Assembly: GCF_003633615.1 (NCBI RefSeq)
Contig: NZ_RBKU01000001.1
Coordinates: 6,510,001 to 6,574,000, forward strand
Direction: 5' to 3'
Source of the DNA: Mucilaginibacter gracilis
Lineage (GTDB): Bacteria; Bacteroidota; Bacteroidia; Sphingobacteriales; Sphingobacteriaceae
Length of the DNA: 64,000 nucleotides
Shown: positions 26,196 through 33,400 of the stretch, in pieces
Layout of the letters: each line of letters starts with the position of its first letter
Numbering within the stretch: position 1 is the stretch's first letter
Notes under the pieces: generated by a model
Database searches by the model: none
The model's input: only the letters and a program-made list of their open reading frames with translations
Told to the model about the DNA's origin: nothing
Position numbers and translations under genes: made by a program

Positions 26196-26804
26196 ATGGA
26201 GGTGGTAAATGCTAAAGAGCGGGTTATTTTAGGGATAGACCCTGGTACGGCAGTAATGGGTTACGGGTTAATTAAAGAAACCGGCCCCAAGGTTGAACTG
26301 ATAAGCCTTGGCGTAGTTAAAATGGAACACCTGGACGACCATGCCCTTAAACTCCAGCGTATTTTTGAAAAAACACTGGCCCTTATTGACGAATACAAAC
26401 CCGATTGTATGGCCCTTGAAGCCCCCTTTTACGGCAAAAACATACAGGTAATGCTTAAACTTGGCCGGGCGCAGGGTGTGGCTATGGCAGCGGCACTATC
26501 GCGCAACTTACCTATAAGCGAGTATGCGCCACGCAAAATAAAACAATCCATCACCGGTAACGGCAACGCCACTAAAGAGCAGGTGGCGGCCATGCTGCAA
26601 ACCATATTAAAATTTACCGAAACACCCCAGTTTTTAGATGCTACCGACGGCCTTGCGGTAGCCGTGTGCCATGCTTTCCAAAAGATAAGTGTTAAAGGAA
26701 CATCGAGCATTGGCGGCGGCAAAAAAACCAAAACGGGCTGGGCCGCCTTTGTTAAAGATAACTCAGAAAGGGTGGCCGGTATAAAACCTGTAAATAAGGC
26801 ATAA
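26196..26804 (+). CDS. ruvC: Holliday junction endodeoxyribonuclease RuvC
   Basis: It resolves Holliday junctions with the RuvAB helicase. The RNase H-like fold has all four acidic residues recognisable in context: LGIDPGTAVMGYG with the first Asp, ALEAPFYGKN with the Glu, and DATDGLAVAVCHA with two Asp. Length is 202 residues, including a C-terminal extension that varies in Bacteroidota. I use ATG 26196; the preceding GTG 26193 is also in frame and adds one residue. It is divergent from the flippase gene and convergent with the ABC exporter gene. Confidence 0.94.
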   Translation: MEVVNAKERVILGIDPGTAVMGYGLIKETGPKVELISLGVVKMEHLDDHALKLQRIFEKTLALIDEYKPDCMALEAPFYGKNIQVMLKLGRAQGVAMAAALSRNLPISEYAPRKIKQSITGNGNATKEQVAAMLQTILKFTETPQFLDATDGLAVAVCHAFQKISVKGTSSIGGGKKTKTGWAAFVKDNSERVAGIKPVNKA

Positions 26805-26838
26805 AAAATATGCCCCCTGTTATTTTATTGCCCCAAAT

Positions 26839-28686
26839 TTACCCAACCTTTAAACCTGCCGAATTAAATTGCAAATCGTACAGTTTTCGGTAATAACCAT
26901 GCTGTATTTTTAATAGTTCCTGGTGTGTGCCGGTTTCCATAATTTCGCCATGATCGAGCACGATAATTTTGTCGGCGTTTTGTATGGTTGACAGGCGGTG
27001 CGCTATTACTATTGCCGTGCGGCCCTCCATAAGTTTGTAAATTGCTTTTTGTATCAACTCTTCGGTTTCGGTATCTACGGATGAGGTGGCCTCGTCAAGC
27101 ACCAGTATTTTAGGATCGTAAACCAGGGCGCGGATAAATGAGATGAGTTGGGCCTGCCCTGCCGATAGGGTTGCACCGCGTTCCATCACATTATAATCAT
27201 AGCCGCCGGGCAGGCGTTCTATAAAATCGTGCGCACCTACGTCTTTGGCGGCGGCAATTATGCGTTCGCGGCTTATTTCGGGATTGTTTAGGCTGATGTT
27301 GTTGGCAATGGTATCCGAAAACAGAAAAACATCCTGAATAACGGTGGCAATTTGCATACGCAAAAAGTTAACGTCGTATTCGCGAATATCTATACCATCA
27401 ACCATTACATTCCCTTTGCCAATTTCGTAAAAACGGTTGAGGATATTGATGGTTGACGATTTGCCTGCACCCGTTGCGCCCACCAGGGCCAGGGTTTCGC
27501 CAGGTTTAATTTGGAAGGATATGTTTTTAAGCACCCAATTTTCCTCGCTGTAAGCAAACCAAACGTTGCTGAACTCTATTTGCCCCTTAATATGTATTGG
27601 TTTTAGTTGGCCGGTGTTTACGGCAACCTCGTTGGTATCTAACACTTTAAAAATACGGTCGGCACCAACCATGCCCATTTGCAGGGTATTAAATTTATCG
27701 GCCAGTTGGCGTATTGGCCTAAACAGTAAGTTTAAAAATGCTATGAACGCAAGTACCGTACCCGGTGTTACGCCATGCCTACCGTCTGAATTAAAAACCA
27801 GATCCTGATCGCCCAGGATGCGCTTGGCGCCATACCAAACCAGTAAACTGGTGGAAATGGCAGCAAAAATTTCGACAACCGGGAAAAATATCGAGTAATA
27901 CCAGTTAGAGCGAATGTTGGCATCGCGGTATTTTTTGTTAACGGCCACAAACTTGCGCATTTCCTGATCTTCGCGCGCAAAGTACTGAATGATACTTACA
28001 CCGGTAATATGCTCCTGCAAAAAAGTGTTAAGCTGGGCAACCTGCGTGCGCACTTCCTGAAAAGATGATTTGATGGCTTCTTTAAAAACATAGGTTGCCA
28101 GCAATACAAACGGGATGGGTATGAGTGTGATGAGTGCCAGTTTCCAATCCTGAGCGAGCATGATGCCGATGATAACGATAACGAGCAACAGATCGCCAAT
28201 GATGGAGATTAAACCTTCGGAAAAAATATCGGCAATAGTTTCCAGATCAGACACAGTGCGGGTGATGAGCATCCCGATAGGGGTTTGATCGAAATAACGG
28301 AGCCGCAGGCTGGTGATGTGATTAAAGATGTCAATCCGCAAGTCGCGAATTACAGATTGCCCCAGTGCGTTGGTGCTGTAGGTTTGGTAATACTGGGCCA
28401 CGGTTTGTATAAGCAGTTGTGCTATAAGCAAGCCAACCATCATGACCAAGCCGTTATAGTTGCTTTGCAGAATATAATTATCGAGCGTTTTTTGCATCAG
28501 CACGGGCTGCGCCACCGCAATAAATGCTAAAAAAACGGTTAAAAAACCTGCTATAACAAACGTTTTTTTATAGGGTACTACGTAGTGCATGATGCGCTTG
28601 AGTAAGTGCCAATCTACTACGCCCCCCCCGCCCCCTGAAGGGGGAGCCTTTGATGTGCTGTTTTTATCGTTGCTGTTATTGCTCAC
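26839..28686 (-). CDS. ABC exporter, MsbA/LmrA-like half-transporter
   Basis: A 615-residue fusion of a six-helix exporter membrane domain (about residues 35-330) with an ATPase domain. The ATPase shows Walker A GATGAGKSS, signature LSAGQAQLISF and Walker B ILVLDEATSSVD, plus the H-loop AHRLST. The start codon is GTG 28684-28686. Residues 13-22 (KAPPSGGGGG) are encoded by a palindromic GC-rich repeat at 28621-28647. It follows truA with a 3-base gap, so both are in one operon. The substrate is a hydrophobic compound or lipid, not specified. Confidence 0.9.
   Translation of the reverse strand: MSNNSNDKNSTSKAPPSGGGGGVVDWHLLKRIMHYVVPYKKTFVIAGFLTVFLAFIAVAQPVLMQKTLDNYILQSNYNGLVMMVGLLIAQLLIQTVAQYYQTYSTNALGQSVIRDLRIDIFNHITSLRLRYFDQTPIGMLITRTVSDLETIADIFSEGLISIIGDLLLVIVIIGIMLAQDWKLALITLIPIPFVLLATYVFKEAIKSSFQEVRTQVAQLNTFLQEHITGVSIIQYFAREDQEMRKFVAVNKKYRDANIRSNWYYSIFFPVVEIFAAISTSLLVWYGAKRILGDQDLVFNSDGRHGVTPGTVLAFIAFLNLLFRPIRQLADKFNTLQMGMVGADRIFKVLDTNEVAVNTGQLKPIHIKGQIEFSNVWFAYSEENWVLKNISFQIKPGETLALVGATGAGKSSTINILNRFYEIGKGNVMVDGIDIREYDVNFLRMQIATVIQDVFLFSDTIANNISLNNPEISRERIIAAAKDVGAHDFIERLPGGYDYNVMERGATLSAGQAQLISFIRALVYDPKILVLDEATSSVDTETEELIQKAIYKLMEGRTAIVIAHRLSTIQNADKIIVLDHGEIMETGTHQELLKIQHGYYRKLYDLQFNSAGLKVG
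28621..28647. repeat. GC-rich palindromic repeat, copy A, inside the ABC exporter gene
   Basis: The core CCCCCTGAAGGGGG (28631-28644) can form a CCCCC/GGGGG stem with a TGAA loop and is preceded by a second C run. Copies B (28729-28752, reversed) and C (30136-30161) share core and flanks. Here it codes for a Pro-Pro-Ser-Gly5 segment. Confidence 0.7.
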
Positions 28687-28689
28687 TGA

Positions 28690-29583
28690 TTAATTTTTTT
28701 GTAAATCATTATGTCTGGGCTCCTCTTGTTCCCCCTTCAGGGGGTTAGGGGGCAAATACGGATATACTACTTGTGTTAAATATAAACCGCATGCGGGTAC
28801 CGATGTACCTGCGTTTGAGCGATTTTTGCTTTCGATGATTTGCCTTACTGCTTCGGGCTTTATTTCGCCTTTGCCTACCATTATCAGGGTACCTACTATG
28901 GCCCGTACCATGTTGCGCAAAAACCTATCTGCCGAGATATGGAAGATGAGTTTATCGCCATCTGTTACCCACTCGGCGCGGCTTATTTTGCAGTTGTTTG
29001 TTTTTACCTGTGTGTTTGATTTACTGAAACAGCTAAAATCGGTATATTCCATTATCATATTGGCCGCCTGGTTCATTAAGGTAACATCTGGCCTATCTCT
29101 CATTAACCACGAGAGGTTGTGCAAAAAGGGATCTTTTTCAAAATGCACATGATACTCGTAACTGCGCAGCGTGGCATCAAACCGGGCATGGGCACCGGCA
29201 TGAACGGGGATAATACGTTTTACGGCAACATCATACGGAAGTAAGGAGTTGAGGGACTTTAGTTTGATGGAAGGTGGTTGATGGTTCATGGTTGATAGTT
29301 CATGGTTCATCGTGTATGGTTCTGAGTTGGTTAAACTATCATCTACGAAAGATGCACCATGAACCATATACTCCTCCACATCTAAATGCGCAAACAATTG
29401 TGTTGCGTGTACGCCGGTATCTGTGCGGCCACAGCCTACGGTTTCTATGGGTGTGCGTAATAGTGTGGCCAGTGCCTTATCTAAAACCTGCTGTACGGTT
29501 ATTGCGTTGGGCTGGGTTTGCCAGCCGTGGTAATTGGTACCATTGTAGGCAAGCTCTATAAAGTATCGTTGGGTGTGGGCCAC
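28690..29583 (-). CDS. truA: tRNA pseudouridine synthase A, with an in-frame repeat insertion
   Basis: It isomerises uridines 38-40 in the anticodon stem-loop of tRNAs. The start is set at GTG 29583, giving VAHTQRYFIELAYNG, since the 18 residues encoded upstream from ATG 29637 are not family-like. Motifs: ELAYNGTNYHGWQ, the catalytic GCGRTDTGVHA with Asp, ARFDATLRSYEYH, and FLRNMVRAIVGTL. Between HLDVEE and LKSLNSLLPYD, about 30 extra residues come from a repetitive palindromic sequence (29272-29367). The C-terminal PPNPLKGEQEEP is coded by repeat copy B. The core appears intact, so the enzyme is probably active. Confidence 0.9.
   Translation of the reverse strand: MAHTQRYFIELAYNGTNYHGWQTQPNAITVQQVLDKALATLLRTPIETVGCGRTDTGVHATQLFAHLDVEEYMVHGASFVDDSLTNSEPYTMNHELSTMNHQPPSIKLKSLNSLLPYDVAVKRIIPVHAGAHARFDATLRSYEYHVHFEKDPFLHNLSWLMRDRPDVTLMNQAANMIMEYTDFSCFSKSNTQVKTNNCKISRAEWVTDGDKLIFHISADRFLRNMVRAIVGTLIMVGKGEIKPEAVRQIIESKNRSNAGTSVPACGLYLTQVVYPYLPPNPLKGEQEEPRHNDLQKN
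28729..28752. repeat. GC-rich palindromic repeat, copy B, in the truA 3' end
   Basis: CCCCCTTCAGGGGG at 28731-28744 followed by TTAGGGGGC is the reverse complement of the type seen in copies A and C. It encodes the C-terminal PPNPLKGE of TruA. Confidence 0.7.
29281..29367. repeat. Palindromic ATGGTTCAT repeat inserted in truA
   Basis: ATGGTTCATGGT (29281-29292) and ACCATGAACCAT (29356-29367) are perfect 12-bp inverted arms, 63 bases apart. ATGGTTCAT recurs at 29302-29310. On the truA strand the repeat is read as TMNHELSTMNHQ and similar. The element resembles the simple ATGG/TTCAT intergenic repeats common in this group. Confidence 0.7.
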
Positions 29584-29638
29584 GTGCAAAGTTAATGAAA
29601 GCTTAAATATGAGGCGCAATAATATGATGGAAACCATT

Positions 29639-29646
29639 TATCTTTG
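29639..29646 (+). promoter_or_regulatory. -7 element of the DUF4293 gene
   Basis: TATCTTTG matches TAnnTTTG, 19 bases before ATG 29666. The truA 5' end lies on the other strand, so this spacer serves two divergent genes. Confidence 0.45.
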
Positions 29647-29665
29647 CACTTCAATTTACTCCACC

Positions 29666-30133
29666 ATGATACAAAGACTACAAAGTGTTTGGCTTTTATT
29701 GGCAAGTTTGGCCATGTTTGCGTTATTTTTATTCCCGATAGCCCATAATGTTTATATAGGCGCAACCCCTAAAACTATTAAAGTAAGCGGCATTTACGAG
29801 GATGTTGCGGGGCAGATGCAACGCACTACGTCGTTTTTGGCCTTAACTATTGTAACTATCGTTATGGGCATAATCCCGCTTATTATACTATTCCGTTATA
29901 AAGACCGCAAGCAACAAATGGCACTTTGCTATGGTTTAATATTTGTTTTAATTGGCTTTAGCTTCTGGATGAGTCAAACTGTACAAATTTATGTTGAAAT
30001 GGCACATGTGCGTGCCGAAAATTTTGGTATAGGGGCTTTGCTTACTTCGATAAGCATTGTTTGTGTATTAGGAGCCATACGGGGGATTAAGAATGATGAG
30101 AAACTGGTAAAATCGGCAGATAGGTTGAGGTAG
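29666..30133 (+). CDS. DUF4293 membrane protein
   Basis: A 155-residue protein with four predicted helices, starting MIQRLQSVWLLLASLAMFA, the typical opening of DUF4293 proteins. I use ATG 29666; upstream in-frame starts (29573, 29609 and later) would add residues encoded by the truA leader. No catalytic motif is visible and function is unknown. It is divergent from truA and followed directly by GC-rich repeat copy C. Confidence 0.8.
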   Translation: MIQRLQSVWLLLASLAMFALFLFPIAHNVYIGATPKTIKVSGIYEDVAGQMQRTTSFLALTIVTIVMGIIPLIILFRYKDRKQQMALCYGLIFVLIGFSFWMSQTVQIYVEMAHVRAENFGIGALLTSISIVCVLGAIRGIKNDEKLVKSADRLR

Positions 30134-30474
30134 AAGCCCCCTCCGCCCCCTGAAGGGGGAACTTGATTGTCTGAATTTATAGAATTGTCTTCGCAACAAT
30201 GCCAACGAGTAAAAAAAGGGAAAAGATCCGCCCTTAATCACCTCGTTACAAAATAGCAAACAGTTGATGCCAGAACGTTTTGAGCGTACTATGTTGATTT
30301 TCAAATGTAAAATTTCCTGCTAACCGATACAACCCGGCACGCCAAAACACGCGGAATCGGCTACTCAAACCTCGCTTGATATTCATAATGGAATCGGCTT
30401 TATCACCCAAAAGATATTTTTTTCAAAATTTATGGAATAAGTTATGCAGTTGAATCATTGCATAAATTTAACCA
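30134..30474. other. 341-base spacer with repeat copy C and nothing else recognised
   Basis: It begins with repeat copy C (30136-30161). The rest contains no convincing gene: a minus-strand reading frame of 78 codons covers 30068-30304 but runs across the repeat and into the DUF4293 gene. GGAATCGGCT occurs twice (near 30351 and 30390), spaced 39 bases apart. No clear terminator was found after the repeat hairpin. Confidence 0.5.
30136..30161. repeat. GC-rich palindromic repeat, copy C
   Basis: CCCCCT, CCG, then CCCCCTGAAGGGGGA in the same orientation as copy A, starting two bases after the DUF4293 stop. As a 5-bp GC stem it might weakly terminate or stabilise the transcript 3' end. Confidence 0.7.
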
Positions 30475-33400
30475 ATGAAAAACTTTTTATTGCCGTTTTT
30501 ATTGCTCTTTGTAGCGGATGTAGCTATGGCGCAAAAACCATTAAGCTACAGTAGTGTAAGCAGTTATTATACTTATATCTATCCGGTAAAAGATGCCGAT
30601 GTTGAGCAGCTTTACAGCGATAAAAAGTACTTGCTTGATGATAAAATATTAGGTAGACCAATTAATTCGGCATTAACAAACCGATTTAAAATGCCGGTGT
30701 TAAAGCCGGGCAATTACCTCAAGGTTTACGTTACTGAAAACAAACTGGAATATAAGCTGATCGAACAGCATTCGGCATTCATCAAAGTGTTGGATAATCA
30801 TACAGATCTTCGTTTTGTGGTTTTAGATACCCTGGGTAACGAGCTTAACAATGCCGAAGTATGGGTTAAAAATAAAAAGGTAAGTTACGATGCTGACGCC
30901 CATATGTATCATTTCAGGCATATTAATATAGGTAAGGATGATGATGCCTCGTTAAAGGTTAGGTATGCCGGAGTTTCCAATTACTTTACATTAAACCCAA
31001 TCAACCAATACCATTACCATTACCATTACCGCCAGCCATTTTGGCGTAAGATACTCTACAATACGCCAATAAAGTACGTAGCGGTACCTGTTAACAGGTG
31101 GCTGCATCCACAGCGCTATAGTTATAATTCGTGGCAGCATTATGCCGGTTACTTAGCCTTTAACAAGCCGATGTATAAACCTGGCGATACTGTTAAGTTT
31201 AAGGCTTACATTTTCGGCAAAAGCAACAAAAAGCCGGTTAAGCAAAAGCAATTACTTATTAAATTAAACACAAACTATAATAAAGCCAACGACAAAACTA
31301 TAGCCACAGTGAGCAGCTATCGCGATGGTGCGTTTGAGAGAGAGTTTGTTTTAAATGATAGCTTAAAATTAACCCTCGATCAAAATTATACCCTTAGTTT
31401 GATCGATCCTTTAAAAACTACAGCCAAAAGGACAGAAGTACTGATAACCGGGACTTTCAGGTACGAAGATTATGAACTAAAATCAGTCAAATTTACTGCC
31501 CGAGCCGATAAGGAAGAGCATTCGCCGGGCAACCCCGTGGCTATGTATTTTAAAGCTACCGATGAGAACGACCTGCCCGTTGCCGATGGCCGTGTGGAGG
31601 TTAGGCTGGTAACCGAAAACGTGAATGATTATAAAAGCCAACACCTGTTTGTGCCCGATACTTTATGGAAACACAAACTAAACCTTGAACCCGTTGGCGA
31701 AACAAAGCTTGAAATTCCTGATTCAATTTTTGCTAAAGCAGACATCAAATACCGGGTTGAAAGTGTGTTTTTTAATAGCAATAACGAGAGCCAAAGTCGG
31801 TCTAGTCGCATATCATTCATCAACCAAAATTATAAGATAGTTACCCGTTTAGATCAGGACACCTTAAAAATAAGCTACCTTGATAAAGGAAAAGATTTAC
31901 CGATGAGCGCTACCATAACCTCGGTAGATGAGGATGATAATAATGTTAGTCAAACTGTTGTTAACCTGCCTACTAAAATAGTTATTAACCCGCACATCCC
32001 TGAGTATGATATTAAAACAGATAGCGTATCAGAAATTGTAAAGCTTAAAGATTTTAAAGCAGATATCAGTTCATCGGCCTACCGCAATGCCGATTCGGTT
32101 TACATTAAGGTGAATAACCCCCGGCATATCCCGTTTTGGTACACCGTGTTTAGCGGCGGTAAAATTATGGATAGCGGCAAAGGCATTGAATTGTTTTACA
32201 AAAAGGCATATCATAACAGTGGCAATGTTTTCTTGCTTTTGAATTGGATTTGGGGTGCCGAAGCTCAAAACGACGAGGTAACTATTTTGTATCGCGATAA
32301 GCTGCTTGATATTGCCGTTAAACAGCCAATAGCGGTTTATCCCGGCCAACAGGTAGAAATGGAGGTTGACGTGAAAAATGCCAAAGGCAAGCCCGTTGCC
32401 GATGCCGATATTACTGCTTACTCGGCTACAGCTAAGTTTCAAAATTATTATACGCCCGATATACCCTACTTTGGCAAACTATACCCCGCAAGGAAGCAAA
32501 AAAACGGCTACAAAGTTGAATACAAAGGTGAGAATGGTAACTTTAACCTAAACTGGGATAGGTGGAGTAAACAAATGGGTTTGGATAGTATTACCTATTT
32601 TAAATTCACCCACCCCTACGATGTTTACCAGGTAGAAGAAACTGCGCCAGCTAGCTTAACCCAGATAGCGCCTTTTGTAATGAGCAAGGGCGAAATATTA
32701 CCAATTTACCTATTATATATTGATGGCCGCCCGGTTTATTTTAACCAGGCCGAGCAGTTACAGCGTTACAGTTTTAAAGTAAGCCCCGGTAAGCACAATA
32801 TAAAAATGCGCATTTTAAAGCAAGAAATTGTGTACAATGACGCTGTTGTGCCTCAAGGCAAAAAATTGATATTGAGTTTAAATGCCGATACCATGCTTAA
32901 TAAAAAGGTAACGTTTTTTAAACGGCCAGATACCCTTACCCGTTACGAAGCCGAACAATTGAATAAATACATGACCCGCATTGTTGACAGCTATGACTGG
33001 AAAATGGCAACCCTTTCGCAGGCTAATGATGTTTTTTTACTGGGGCACGGCGGCAATTATGCTTTGCGTAATGGTACCGGTATTTTAGCAGGCCCGCTGG
33101 CTTATAACTATGCCGATTTTACTGTGCATGGCGAAACACCACGGAGTTTTTTAGTGGAGCCCGGTTATTCGTTCGAGTTTTTGCCGGGTTTAATTAAGCA
33201 AAAGTCAATACCGGGCAGGTATCCGTTCAATATTAATCTTGCCAGCAACATGAGTGGGCCTAAGTACAACCAGTACGCACTTACCCACCACGAAGTGGAT
33301 ACCCTGTGGCAGCAGTTTTTAGACAACCGCAGTTATTCAACCGCACTGTTTCCGCAATCCTATATTAGCAAGTACCGTAATGGTAAGCTGGTAATCAAGG

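Noticed and set aside
30068..30304. Minus-strand 78-codon reading frame between DUF4293 and the macroglobulin gene
   Set aside because: It crosses the GC-rich repeat and the DUF4293 coding end, has no recognisable motif and no promoter, and looks like chance.
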